Part shown: positions 10,376 to 22,245 of the stretch, in pieces | Layout: the number at the start of each line of letters is the position of its first letter | Position numbering within the stretch: position 1 is the stretch's first letter | Source: Amyelois transitella | Lineage: Eukaryota > Arthropoda > Insecta > Lepidoptera > Pyralidae | DNA: 64,000 nt | Direction: 5' to 3' | Assembly: GCF_032362555.1 (NCBI RefSeq) | Contig: NC_083511.1 | Coordinates: 9,238,001-9,302,000, forward strand | Position numbers and translations under genes: made by a program | The notes under the pieces: generated by a model | What the model was told of the DNA's origin: nothing | The model's database searches: none | Seen by the model: only the letters and a program-made list of their open reading frames with translations

Positions 10376-10979
10376 AGTTTGTAGTCATCTTTTTTCTTTC
10401 TTTTTATAAGTAGTTTTAGTTTTAATTTGATTTAATTGTAATATTTATTATTGTCCTAAGATGATTTTCGTCACTTAGGATTATTCAATTTTTTTAAAAT
10501 AATAAATGCGAATGTTAGTCTTGAGTGCCACTGCGTAGTGAAAACACGTGTTTATTCTAACCTATTTCAGACTTTTTCAAGTTTAATAATAAAAATGTTA
10601 AAAAATACGCGCTAATAGTACACTACCTCAGAAATGGCGTGGAAACGTATGCATATTATGACGCTTGCAACTTTTTGCATATATTTATATCTCAGACGCG
10701 GTAGCTTTATTGAAAAAAAATATTGATACCTTTATTAGATAACTTTATGATTTACAATTTATGCCTGAGCTAATTTTCCGATTTGAAAAACTTACCGTTT
10801 TGAAGAAAATCGCGAAACACCCATTTTTTACCTTTGACCTTGGGTAATTTATTTTTTTTCTTAAACCGGAATCATGGGGAATTTTGAAATAATGATTTTG
10901 AATGTGTTTTAAACAATTATACTCATTTTCAGCTTTATGGGAATTAATATAGCTTCGAATGTCTAGATTGACCGGGCTA
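10199..10979. mobile_element. Right arm of the foldback element
   Basis: Inverted match of 9101-9882, ending 'gattgaccgggc'. It holds the C-terminal coding end (stop near 10369) and about 600 bases of AT-rich 3' sequence. The outer ends of both arms share 'ccggtcaa' and its complement. A clean target-site duplication is not evident; 'taagta' on the left versus 'taaagta' on the right is a weak candidate. Confidence 0.85.
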
Positions 10980-11310
10980 AAGTATTTTTTTCATAGTAAT
11001 TAATAGCGGCCCGCGTGTGCCGCAAACGGTTCAAGCTAAATCCGACTTTCGGCGCTATAAGTTACGACGCTAAATCCTCTGCGGGTAACGTAACGTGTGT
11101 TCGCGGTTCTACAGAACAACGTCTATGGATAAACTGAAAAATTAAGATTTTTTTTTCTTCTTATTTTTCCAGGATAAAAAGTATCCTATTTTATGCCCAG
11201 GATAATAAGGTATAATTATACCAAGTTTCATCAAAATCGAACCGTTAGTTTTCACGTGATGCCTGAACATACAGACAGACAGACAAAAATTTTTTTAATC
11301 ACATATTTGT
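10980..11310 (+). repeat. Right part of the RTE-like repeat that hosts the foldback
   Basis: Contains 'aggataaaaagtatcctat', 'accaagtttcatcaaaatcg', 'aaccgttagttttcacgtga' and 'acagacagacagacaaaa', a hallmark 3' tail of lepidopteran RTE-like repeats. The matching 5' part is at 8918-9100. Confidence 0.65.
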
Positions 11311-11527
11311 GTTTGGTATCGATCCAGTAACACCCCCTACTATTTATTTTTTCAATATTTTCAATGTACAGAATTGACCCTTCTACAGATTTATTATATG
11401 TATAGATAGATATTTATAATAACCAACGGTGATTCTATGGTCGTTCCGAGGTCGTTTGTTCACCTTTCTAGACGTTTAGCGATTGACCCAATCACATCAT
11501 TTTTTTGATAGAATTAAAAATTACTAT

Positions 11528-11752
11528 TTTTCTCATCTAAACATTTTACACAGATTGAGTTAGCCTCGAACTAAGTTCGAGACTTGTATTGCGAGATACT
11601 AACTCAACAATACTATATTTTATAATAATACTTATATGGATAAACATACAAGACCCAGGTCAATCAGAAAAAGGTCATTTCCCATCATACCCTGGTCGGG
11701 ATTCGAACCCGGGTCCTACGTTGTCAAAGACAAACGTGCCACAGAGGCCGTC
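11528..11752 (-). repeat. Family B tRNA-headed SINE, inverted copy
   Basis: In minus orientation: 'cctctgtggcacg' head, B box 'gggttcgaatcccgaccagg', 'gtatgatgggaaatgacc', body 'gattgacctgggtcttg', and end 'tcgaggctaactcaatctgt'. Same order as 2041-2290. Confidence 0.8.
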
Positions 11753-11779
11753 GAATAATAAAAATAAAGTACTTTAACA

Positions 11780-12290
11780 TGTCTACATGAATTGAAGGAT
11801 ACCTAGGTTAAAGACAAACTTTTAACACGAATACAATAAAGATTTTCAATTTATTTCAATTCAGCGCTCATAACAGTATTTTAAATAATTTATGTTCATT
11901 TGTACCGATTATCATTAAGTTCAAGTTGTGAAGGATATTCAATAACCATTATTAGTTAAGAGCAAGCCTGCAGCATATCCATACTTCTTTACTCATAATA
12001 TCAAATATTTTTATTTGTAATGTATAAACTAAAGAACCGATTGAATTTGGTATAGAAATAAATACAAAACATTTTAGAAATATACGTTTTCGAATGCTTT
12101 TGCATTCACAATAAATAATAAATTACATTTACAGTCTATTTAAATCATTAAACGTTACAATAATTTTTCGGTCGACTTTATACAAAAATTATATAATCGC
12201 TTTATATAATCCGGCAACTGGGCTTAAATTTTCGCCAAAGCACATTAAGATTTTAAAATTTATAAAGCAAAGAAGCATATCAACCCCGTT
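11780..12290. other. No gene seen
   Basis: AT-rich sequence with no supported feature before the minisatellite at 12295. Confidence 0.4.
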
Positions 12291-12294
12291 TCGT

Positions 12295-12336
12295 AGGTAC
12301 AGGTATATACAGGTACAGGTATATACAGGTACAGGT
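12295..12336 (+). repeat. Short minisatellite, 16-bp unit
   Basis: About two and a half copies of 'ggtacaggtatataca' in tandem. Confidence 0.8.
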
Positions 12337-12572
12337 TTAAATTTTCCTTTGGGGTAAATTTGGAAAATTGTGGATGCGGAATAAAGCAAGAACGCGACCA
12401 CATGAATCCGTAATGGACCATAGCTTGGTGGGTTTTCACTCGATACCTGAGCGAATAGAAGCATCCATCTTGTGCAAGCTACCATGCTGGTAGGGTAGTG
12501 AAGAAAATAGCTGTTTTTGGGCTAACGACCTGTCACTATTAGAAGGTAGTAGGTATAATTAGATTGACGTCA

Positions 12573-12830
12573 ATCTATACAAATATTATTAAGCTGAAGG
12601 GTTTGTTTGTTTATTTGTTTGAACGCGCTAATCTCAGGAACTACTGGTTCAAATTGAAAAATTCTTTTTGTGGTGAATAGACCATTTATCGAGGAAGGCT
12701 CTATATATATAATATCACGCTGCAACTATTAGGAGCAAAGAAATAATGGAAAATGTGAAAAAAAACGGGGAAAATTATGCCATGCCCAAAATAACTATTT
12801 CATGCGGACGAAGTCGTGGGCACAGCTAGT
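12573..12830 (-). repeat. RTE-type tail repeat, second copy of the 6601 element
   Basis: From 'ctatacaaatattattaagc' to 'gtgggcacagctagtaa', with the same internal blocks as 6601-6872 ('gaacgcgctaatctcagga', 'tttatcgaggaaggct', 'atcacgctgcaactatt'). Confidence 0.7.
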
Positions 12831-12902
12831 AAGTGATACCTTGTATCCAATTTTGAAAATAAATCTGTTTTATTCTATACACTATTTCGATATAATTTTA
12901 AA

Positions 12903-12988
12903 CATAAAGCCATACAGTTGAACGTGGCCTTTCAGTCTTTTCAAGACTGTTGGTTGTCTAACCCGTAAGACTTAATTATATGTATGTA
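12903..12988 (+). repeat. Family A fragment, tail end
   Basis: Only the last 85 bases of the family: 'gaacgtggcctttcagtctt', 'caagactgttgg' and 'attatatgtatgta'. Confidence 0.65.
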
Positions 12989-13284
12989 GTATTTGTTTTC
13001 CTGATTTCACTTCTGTGGCCGCCTGTACTTCATATCTTGAAAGCCTTCAAGTTTGCTCAATAATTTAGTATAATGTTTGCGCATTAATTTCGTTAATTGT
13101 TTAAGTTTTGGAAGGGTTTATTATAATAACGAATTAATTATGCTAATATAATTACTGCAACAACGTCTGTACGCATTTATTGTGTAAGTACAGTCAGTTA
13201 AATATAAAATCTTACTTCTTTATGTTATTAAAACATTTTTTGTTGATAATGGTTCAATTTTAAGATTTCAGTGGATTAGAAAAA

Positions 13285-13415
13285 ACTTGGGATTCTTCTC
13301 TTAGCAACCTGTCACTACTTGAATCTCAATTCCATCATTAAGCCATCTAGGTATACAGCTGTCACAGTTTATCAAGGCTCTGTCTACCCTGTAAGAAATA
13401 AAGACATAATTATAT
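13285..13415 (+). repeat. Family A fragment
   Basis: Central and tail parts ('acttgggattcttctctta', 'gcaacctgtcactacttgaa', 'ctctgtctaccctgtaag') with small deletions. Confidence 0.65.
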
Positions 13416-13466
13416 CTAGCCTATTGAACATTTAAACCACCCAATACACACAAATTAAGTATTAAA

Positions 13467-13533
13467 CCTTTACGGGGTAGACAGAGCCAACAGTCATATG
13501 ACTCCAAAGCCACATTTATGATGGAATTATGAT
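13467..13533 (-). repeat. Family A fragment, inverted
   Basis: 'cctttacggggtagacagag' and 'ccaacagtc', then diverged. It lies between two other family A pieces, so this is a cluster of at least four insertions between 12.9 and 13.8 kb. Confidence 0.55.
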
Positions 13534-13567
13534 AAATAGATAGTGATAGTATAGATCTTTTTACGTA

Positions 13568-13810
13568 CATATAATCACGTCTATATCCCTTACGAGGTAA
13601 ACAGAGCCAACAGTCTTGGCAAAACTGATAGGCCATGTTCAGCTCTTTAGCTTACTGATAGAATTGAGATTCATATAAAGTGACAGGTTGCTAGCCCGTC
13701 GCCTAAAAGAAGAATCCCAAGTATATAAGCCTATCCTTTAGCCTCCTTTTACGATATCCATTAGAAAGAGATGGAGTAGTCCTATTCTTTTTTCTATTGG
13801 TGCATGGAAT
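13568..13810 (-). repeat. Family A SINE-like repeat, nearly full length
   Basis: 'catataatcacgtctatatc' to 'tattggtgcatggaatcg', with all central landmarks present. The last block is diverged from the consensus 'gtgccgggaacc'. Confidence 0.75.
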
Positions 13811-14011
13811 CGCAGGGCAGGATCTTTTTTCCGGAATAAATCAACCTCTTTTCCTATATCTTAAACCGGCCACTTTCATAATCATACCGGTATTATGCTA
13901 TGTTTATAAAATTAAGATAGTATCAAACCATGTTCAGGCAGATTACTGGCCAAACAAAAACCACTATGCAGCATACCTATGCAATTTTCCGATATAGCAA
14001 TTTTATAACCG

Positions 14012-14065
14012 TAACATTACAGTGTTACAATATAATATACAGTATATTGTAACACTGTAATGTTA
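14012..14065. repeat. Perfect 23-bp-stem hairpin
   Basis: Arms 14012-14034 and 14043-14065 are exact inverted copies; the left arm starts 'taacattacagtgttacaat'. The loop is 8 nt. It is probably a foldback relic or cruciform-forming sequence. No coding role is apparent. Confidence 0.85.
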
Positions 14066-14142
14066 TGTTACATAAATTATAATTTTCTAGAGGCTCCGTA
14101 ATCTATTGCCAAAATTTTAAGTAATACTCACCGATAATAATT

Positions 14143-14362
14143 GTGCCGTGTGGTTCCTGGCACCTAAACAAAAAAGAAAAGGACATTTCTATCTTTTCCC
14201 ATGGATGATTGTAAAAGGCGACTAAAGGATTGGCTTACAAACTTGCGATTCTTTTCAGGCGATGGACTAGCAACGTGTCACTATTTGAATCTCTGAACGT
14301 GGCCTATCAGTCTTTTCAAGACTGTAGGCTCTGTCTACCCCGCAATGGATATAGATGTGATA
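14143..14362 (+). repeat. Family A SINE-like repeat, small internal deletion
   Basis: 'gccgtgtggttcctggcacc' to 'caatggatatagatgtgat'. The 'caattctatcattaagcc' block is missing between 'tatttgaatctc' and 'tgaacgtggcc'. Confidence 0.75.
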
Positions 14363-14369
14363 GGTTCCT

Positions 14370-16020
14370 ATACCATGAAAGTATAATGGATATGATCACC
14401 TTAATTTTTTTAAAAGAATGTCTTCGTAGGTAATACCTATTACCAAAAAAAATGCCTCTCATTATTATCTAAGGGTCAAAATAGACTCACTGGATAATGT
14501 TTCCTGTTAAACCATTAGTAACAGCCATAAATCTTTATAGAGAAACCAAAAAAAAAGTATACCGAAGCATTGCAGCGATGAAATTCCTCGGTCTTATAAA
14601 GATGCGCTTGCGTCCTTAAATTATAGAGGGTATGCCAGCGTACTGCAGTTTAACGAAGCACGATTCATGAAGATCTTTTTTTAAACGTCAGATAGGCGTG
14701 CCATGGAATATTGAGAAAACAGAATAGATGCTTTTGTAACTTTTAAGATTTTTTAAATAGGAATCTGTTTGTTTGAATTGTAGAATTACGTAATTAGATT
14801 TTAAAATATATTTTCATTGGCTTCTAAGGCTAAAACTATAAAAAAATTCTTACACATGTATGATGGTACCACCCATGAACATGATCCAGAAAGTAAATTC
14901 AACGAATTTTTGGTTTGGGAAAAGTCTGGTGCAAAATATCCGATATATAAACACAGATAGATATTGTTAATTCTGTTCTTACTATGTTTTGTGAAAGGAT
15001 CTTGGACCATTATTAGGGCTGACGTCTCTATGGGCCTTCAAATGACAAATGATTCTAAGTTCAGTATTGGAAAATGTCTTAATTACTTTATTATTAAAGT
15101 GCATACAACTAACATATTCTAGATTATATTCTTATCCTTACGTTATGACTTATTCTTGAACTCGTATAAGATAAAAACCAATGCCAATAAAGTTTCCATG
15201 GGAATTTCTATAATCCTAAAAAAAATCCTAAGGTATAGAGTTATATGCGAAATTTCAGCTTGTTACGCTCTTTCGTTTCGGAAATTCCTTGTCAGACCCG
15301 CTCAGTAACAAGAGATTTTAACGCAATTAATCTTAATATTTTCTCAAAATTTCCACGGAAGCGGTGCCAGAGTTAGTGTAAATTAATTATTTATTCGTCT
15401 TAATTTTAACGGCCCGATCGTCCTCTTTATAAAACCGACAAAAAGCCGCATCGTAATCGGTCGGGCGGTCGGGCGCGTCGTCTCAATCCACGCGACGTTT
15501 TTTATTAACAACCACATGTTATGTGTGTGGTACGCTTTAATTTGAAACCACTTTGGTACTGGCCTTTTTTGTTTTAATCAATTCCAATTTTGCAAGATAA
15601 GGAGACTAGAAATTGCGCTACGTGAATAAAAAAGTGGAGTTGTTTGTTGAAAGTCCGTAGAGACGCGATTCGACTTAAGTTTCAAATTAGTATCTCGTTG
15701 TATTTACTAAAACCTTAATTGGTCAACGTTATACTTTGGTAATAAATACCAATATATTTATTACCAAGTTGATAAAATTACAAACGTTAAGGGAAGTTAA
15801 GTTGTAAACTTGGCAAACAAGTCTTTGCCTTGTCTTTTGCGAAGCAGTGCAAACAAGATAGGACTTATGGCGCCCGCTTGACTTTGACGGGGTTGATGCG
15901 TATTTATTTATGATTATTTGATGAACCTAAAGGTTTGTTTTGAACCGAACATTTGTATTGGTATTTCGAGACATTTGTAATTAATCCGAACTAACTATAC
16001 ATTATAAATACGAAATTAAA
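14370..16020. other. Intergenic, no gene seen
   Basis: Mostly AT-rich. 15400-15510 is locally GC-rich ('aaaagccgcatcgtaatcgg', 'tcgggcggtcgggcgcg') without an open coding exon bounded by splice sites. It might be regulatory. Confidence 0.35.
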
Positions 16021-16023
16021 TAC

Positions 16024-16294
16024 TAAATTATAAATACGAAATTAAGTTTGTTTGTGTGTTTTCTCTTCACGCGTAATCTATTGAGACAAGATCCTTAAAA
16101 TTGCGAAGGTAATTAATTAAGGGTCTAGAGAAGAAATAGGTTACTTTCTATCCCTGCAAAAATTATATTTCCCGTGGGATTTGCAAAAAATCCGTTAATA
16201 TGGTAGGCGAAAAACACGTAGGTAGCTTTAAATTGGCGCGTGTACTCGTAGGTGGCACTAAACTCTCACGCACAAGCTGCCGGTAAAGCTAGTA
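16024..16294 (+). repeat. RTE-like repeat tail
   Basis: 'gtttgtttgtgtgttttc' at one end and 'cacaagctgccggtaaagct' plus 'agtaat' at the other, with 'aaattatatttcccgtggga' inside. This pattern is shared with other RTE-like tails here. Diverged. Confidence 0.45.
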
Positions 16295-16535
16295 ATATTT
16301 GTTAATAAAGACAAAAAAAAATATACAAAAACCTATATCATCGATTTTATAATAATTGGCACAGCAGTAATATTCACCTTTTGACGTATATTTGGCTACT
16401 TTTACTTAAATAAATTACCGCCGTAACAACGTCTTTAGCAAAAACCTTATTAATTAAAACCTGAATAATTTTTTTTTTATCTGACTATAAAAAAAAATAC
16501 GGTTTACCTAGATAACGAATCAAATGGACGGTTGT

Positions 16536-16864
16536 ATGATTCCCGGCACCAATATAAAAAAAGAATAGGACCACTCCATCTCGTTCCCATGGATGTCGTA
16601 AAAGACGACTAAGGGATTGGCTTATAAACTTAGGATTCTCGACTACCTAATCTAATGAGATAACCTAGTAAACGCGTTGTAACTTACATTTACTACTTAA
16701 TAACTTACCTAAATATAATATGAGATATACCTATAGATAAGTAGATACATAAAAACTTCCCATGAATGACGTAAAAAGGGGCAAAGTTTATAACTTGGTA
16801 TTCTTCTTATTAGGCGATGGGCTCTGTCTACCCTGCAAGGCTTATAGACGTGACTAAATGTACG
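16536..16864 (+). repeat. Family A pieces in two blocks
   Basis: Block 1 (16536-16650) carries the head 'gattcccggcaccaatata' and 'aataggaccactccatctc'. Block 2 (16756-16864) carries 'cccatgaatgacgtaaaaa', 'ggcgatgggctctgtctacc' and 'cttatagacgtgac'. The roughly 105 bases between them are unrelated. Confidence 0.6.
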
Positions 16865-17440
16865 TATTACATAATCTTTCTAAAGTAAAATATGCCGCGC
16901 CGATTTTGAACGGAAACAGACACCGTGCCTCTCTCTTATATAGTATTTTCTAATTCATGTTTATTACTATTCCACCGTTGCTCTGACTGGCTTAAGAGGA
17001 CGCCAAAGATCACGAGTCGGCCATACTATTTCGAGATAATCGCTCTAGACGGATGAGTCACGAACGCGAACGATCGACAGATACCGAAATTGACTCCTTT
17101 TGTCAAACCGCTTCTTGCGCCACCGGCGTATCTTGCGCAGTCTTGGGATTTATCAATTTTGAACTGTAACGGTTCTATTTTTAAATCGTTATTTAACTGA
17201 CTTTTTTTTTCAATACCATTGTTTTTTTGATACCTATATGTTACTACTGCTCATAAACTTTTAGGTGTGGACAAATGAAGGCAATGAGGAGGATTATCAA
17301 CATACACTTGTTTTGGCATGGAATCCAATTATAATAATACATATAACTTTCTCATATAAAACATTGCTGCGGAACGCAATTATGGAGGTCCCAAATCGTC
17401 GAGGTTCTAAATTAAATATTTTACTTACATATTTAGTACC
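16865..17440. other. Intergenic; GC-richer block without gene call
   Basis: 16960-17160 is less AT-rich than its surroundings ('gatgagtcacgaacgcgaac', an AP-1-like TGAGTCA) but has no exon-like structure. It may be regulatory. Confidence 0.25.
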
Positions 17441-17599
17441 CATCCTATCTTTATCCCTCCGGGAAAGACAAAGACAAAAATCGCCAAAAAAAAATTGGAT
17501 TAATTGAGTGACAGGTTGCCAGCATATTATCATTTGAAAATAACAACATCAATCTCGACAACATCAAAATCGATATGGGGTAGGTATCTATTTATAACC

Positions 17600-17880
17600 A
17601 ACAGAAGCTAAAAAAATTATTTTTCGAGTTTCGGTTTGTCTGTCTGCTTGTATGTTTGTAATCACGCGAAAACTATAGCTCCAATTTTGTATGCGGTTTT
17701 ATCTGATAGGTATGTTAGGCTAACTAGGAGTTAACCTATAAGAAAGTTTCTCCCCTACGCATCTTGGGGTCAGATTTTTGTATTGAGTTTTTCAGTGCAT
17801 TTTTACGGCGATTCAAGTAGCGGGCAACAGTTAATTTTCAGTCGTGACGTAAATCCTTCCTCTATTACTTAATTCCTATA
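17600..17880 (+). repeat. RTE-like repeat tail, diverged
   Basis: 'gtttgtctgtctgcttgtat', 'aatcacgcgaaaactatagc' and 'gtagcgggcaacagtta' are the usual blocks of this repeat type. Confidence 0.5.
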
Positions 17881-19111
17881 TAATTAGCATGTGTTTGCGA
17901 ATGAAGTTGAGGTGCAAATTAATTCATTGTTTCGTTTAGGTATGTATGTATGTACATATCTACATATGTATATGTAGATACTCGTATGTTATTACGTGGT
18001 TATAATAAGATCCGCTAAAGAGAGCCATGTCTACACAAAAATGTCTGTGGTTTCTACCACATTATCTACTGAATTTATGCAATTTAGGTTCCTATATATA
18101 GATAGGTATAATGTTTGACATTGTGTAGGTAAGTACTTAAATAGTTTGTTATACGTTGTGCTCTTATGTAAATCTTGCAAAAATGTTGTCCATACTTATT
18201 ATTATAATTTTAGTATTTATAAAAGTATTTTTTTAGTTTATTTATAAAAGTAGTATTATTAAAGATTTAGTAACCCTAAATCATCACCTAAAATTATATT
18301 ATTAATTATGTAAAAATATTAATTCAAAAACCTTTATTTCAGCAGCAAAGGAATCGACCATACATCGGTAAATAAAGCTGTTCCCACGAGGCGAATGGCC
18401 GAGTCAGTCTTATAGTCTCGATTTCGATCTCATTGTGATAAAGACTAATCTTTTTTAGTATGTTGTTTAATTTTACGAAGAAGGTTTTAGGTTTGGTCAA
18501 AAGCGTTATAGAGTTCGGCCAACAGTTTTGTGCACCAAAAAAATGGTGTAGTTTTTAAAAAAATATAGGAAATGAAAATCTAGTATTTTTATTGCTATGG
18601 AAAATCAACTCTTTTAAAGCCATCAATATCTTTACTTTACTTATTATAAATATATGTATAATCAGATCACTAGAATGCCTATAACCTATTTAATGTGTAA
18701 TGACGAAATTTACCGTTGAAAATATTATCGAAAGTCGCAAATAAATTGCAAAACCTTATGAAAATACAATTCATTATCTTGACAATGCAACAGTGAGCCC
18801 ACCATCTTGTGTAGGCCCTTTGTGGGTAAATCTCTGCATCAGGGAAATTACTCGTTTCATTACGGCTCATTTTACCTATTCTATCATTTCATACGTTTAT
18901 GAAACATATACGAACTAGTATACGTTATATGTTTCCTATGTTCTTTAATGTTCGTAGATATCTTAAATAGGTATTCGTTTGTATACCTACTTACTGAGGT
19001 ATGTGCAATTTCGTAAAATTTAGTTAACATTTCTAGGTACATACAATGGTTCCGCTCTGTGTTATGTCATTCATGCAACGTCTTTTTTAATCTATAATCA
19101 TACTCGTATGT
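17880..19111. other. Intergenic, AT-rich with microsatellites
   Basis: A (tatg)n-like stretch at 17940-17985. Otherwise no supported feature. Confidence 0.4.
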
Positions 19112-19370
19112 ACCACTAGAGCGTTGGCGGTCGAATCGGTAATCGGTAATGTGTAATGCACAGAAAGGCACAGGTTCGGATCCCACCTAGGTCATCCAAT
19201 GACTATTTTCGAAAGTTATGTACTTTAGTTTGAATACTAACACATACCCTTAAGGAAAAACATCGTGAGGAAACCTGCACATTCATTGATCATGTACCTA
19301 TATGATGAATGAAGCAAGATATAAGTAATCAGTGACGATGTCCAAGCATGAAATATGTATGTTAAATAAT
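19112..19370 (+). repeat. Family C tRNA-related SINE-like repeat
   Basis: Head 'gcgttggcggtcgaatcggt' and 'aggcacaggttcggatccca', with a B-box-like element, then 'aaagttatgtactttagttt', 'catcgtgaggaaacctgcac' and 'attcattgat'. The head recurs at 63288. Confidence 0.7.
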
Positions 19371-19899
19371 TTCGTTGTCTTCTTGTTATTATTTTTAAGA
19401 CGGTTAATTAAAAAAACACGATCTTCTTTTCTTACTTTATTGGACCCTTATTGAATATGGTCCTTCGAGCCGGATTATCAATTTATCAAACTTCTACTTT
19501 CATAAATAAGCTACTTACTATTTTACTTATTAACAACTTATTCAGTTTACCAGATTTTTTTATTTCAGTATTTTGATACCTATCTTCGTACCGTAACTAC
19601 CTACATAAAAAATAAAAAAACGTCTTTTAAGAATGTACGAAATCCGATTAATTAAGTACGTAGTTAGGCGCTAGATCCTGCTTAGTTAAGCGAAATCCCT
19701 CATATAAAAATAACTAAGTATCTATAATACCTGAACAAATGTAGGGATAAGGGCACAAGCGTGTTTATGGTCTAGTGGGGACAATGGGGCAGTAATTACC
19801 ACAAGCCGTGGGAGGCCGATACACTGTCAATACTTCTGTGGCTATCGTATGATCTAGCCTGCTAATAAGCACTGATTTGTGTCCGTTTCTAGAAAACAC

Positions 19900-20403
19900 C
19901 AGGGCCGGATTGGGCACTGAATCTGGGCCCACGTAAGGAGGTTCAGGATTTGTTGCGTTTACCCTTTTTTTCCAACACCGTTTAATGAAATGCAGTTAAT
20001 GTTATGCCAAGATAACAATTTGACTAGTTTAATCTTTCCGTTTTTAGTACGTACCTAGTTAGTTACGGCAAAATAATTTTATTTAATTATATAAATAATT
20101 TTATTCCGCGTTTAAACAAAATGGAACATTATTTTCCTCTCATAATAAATTGACGATGATAGATTTATCTAAAAGCTGTGTTCAGTATTAACATAAATTT
20201 GCCAATAATAATATTAACCATCTAGGTATGTTCTTACTGTTCAAAACTAATTTTATTAGTTTGATTATCCTCAATTACTAAATTTTCAATTACTTTAAAC
20301 ATATAACATTTTAAAACACAATATACTCGTAAATACCTCGTATTGTTCCATCACATGAACTGAGAATTGCCACAGTTACCTACATAAAATTAATCCGGCC
20401 CTG
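19900..20403. mobile_element. Candidate non-autonomous DNA transposon with 12-bp TIRs
   Basis: The left end 'cagggccggatt' (19900) and right end 'aatccggccctg' (to 20403) are exact inverted copies. The 504-base AT-rich interior has no coding capacity. Ends of this kind are known from hAT-type MITEs. The flanking 8 bases ('gaaaacac' and 'cattctta') do not match, so a target duplication is not visible. Confidence 0.6.
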
Positions 20404-22245
20404 CATTCTTAGTATACAACCTATTCAATGCTCTGAAATTATAGGATGCGAAGGATGAAAAATAGAAGAATTAGGTAGACCTCTTGTAGCGTTGATCGTT
20501 GATCGAAGTCAGATTTAAATGTGAAGAAGACTAATGACTTGCGTCTTCGAGTCTTGAAATCTCGGATAATCATATTCATAACCAATGCTTTGCCTTTAAA
20601 TATATATATACATATATATTGTATCAATATGCATTAAATACATATGTATTTAAAGTCATAACTTGTAAATATGACATGATTTATATTTAAGTAGAACAAG
20701 TTACATACTTAAATAGGTATATAATATATACAGAACTATACCTCATAGCATAGAATTTATTCAGCCTTTAGCTTTATGGAAGTACCTACCTTTATTTCTG
20801 ACAAGTGACGATAATAAACGTTAACCAATTAGTAGGGTAATATCCTGTGGTCCCACCAGAGGGACCAATCGGTAGGACCACGGGTTCTACATCATTAAAT
20901 CATGTGAAGCTATAGGTACGCAGTAGAAACTCTTTAAGTCCTAGGTAGGTAGGTATATACTTGAAATAAATAAATTCAATCATTTCCTGGTGGACGAGAT
21001 TCATTCATAAGTATGGCTTTCTACTTATCAGTTTAACATAGCTGCATAAAATCACGTCTCTTTGTCAAAGGGCTAGGCAGAGACTACCTCTTTCCTTGCC
21101 CTTCTTTCCCACCAGTTTTGGTGATCTAAAATCTAAATATTGTCCGATACTTCCGTTCTAAGTAAGACTAGCCAGCTAGTGCGAAATTTGCGATGTATGT
21201 ATCATTACTACGGGAAATATTTCATGGTTACAACTGACTCTATTTTACTACATAAACTAGCAAAAATATAAGCTCATTGTGAGAAACTCCGCCGTCTGAC
21301 AAGTTTCTAGGCAACTCTGGGTCTAGTCGAAACCTTGACTAACATGTATGACTAGATCTGCTTCTCACCCTTTGAAGGCAACCATATTTGTTACTGGGTT
21401 AGTTACACCAGCTATGCTTTATAGACATTGCATTTAATCTAGATTGCTCTTGTCATCGCATACATATCACATAAGGTTTTCTTCCAGTTTTTTTTATATT
21501 AAGTACAGTTATAAGCTACATACTTACGTACTTAGAAGTACATATTTTCTAATTATTAAATCTTATTTTTTTAAAAGATTTAAGTATTTTTATTATACAT
21601 ATGTATAGTACCTACCCTTTACTGATGAGCTTGCGTAAAGATATAATACGTAAATGTTGTAGCCAAAAAGTATGAAGGGATTATCGTGGCAAATAGAAAG
21701 ATGCAGTCTCTGTCTACCACTCCGGGTAAGAGGCGTGATTTTAAGTTAGTAGATACTTAGAAAAACATATGTAAGACTCGCAAGAGGTGCAGATACTGGA
21801 GAAGCGTTCAAAACACCGCACCATAGGAAAGCAATTCACCATATTACGGGGAATCATGCCCATATTAGGAATTTTGGAATAAGGAAAATATGTAAAATAG
21901 AATTATTTAAATAAAAAGAAGCATCTTCTATGAGAAATAACTACAGGTGGACAGTAGAACGAAGTCTATGAATTACCTATAAAACCCTACTCTAGCTACT
22001 GCTTAAACTACATACTTACATAGGTAAACAAAGTAAAATGTATTAATTAAAATTAATTCTAATACTTTAGTAGATTACACATAGTGTGCGGTCAATGTTC
22101 TAAATATACCTATGTAGCGAAAGAAAATTATTTCTATATTCTTCTCAATAAGAAAAGTAGGTAACTTACAATATTACATACAAGCAGTAAACTATAAAAA
22201 CGCGAGGTTCTGTATATTATTTTGGAAGCTGGTAAAAGTACTCAC
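20404..22245. other. Intergenic, no gene seen
   Basis: AT-rich. Fragments such as 'aatcacgtctctttgtcaaa' (21052) and 'agtctctgtctaccactccg' (21705) look like ends of a repeat related to, but distinct from, family A. Confidence 0.35.

Noticed and set aside
9788..10384. Single 198-residue protein across the foldback element
   Set aside because: Its N-terminal part is antisense of the transposon's own C-terminus, and its end is in the wrong frame; only the middle is real coding remnant.
17265..17533. Overlapping frames on both strands
   Set aside because: They include a diverged repeat fragment and have no domain.
20580..20625. AT alternation as an origin or promoter
   Set aside because: Simple AT-rich microsatellite; nothing supports a specific function.
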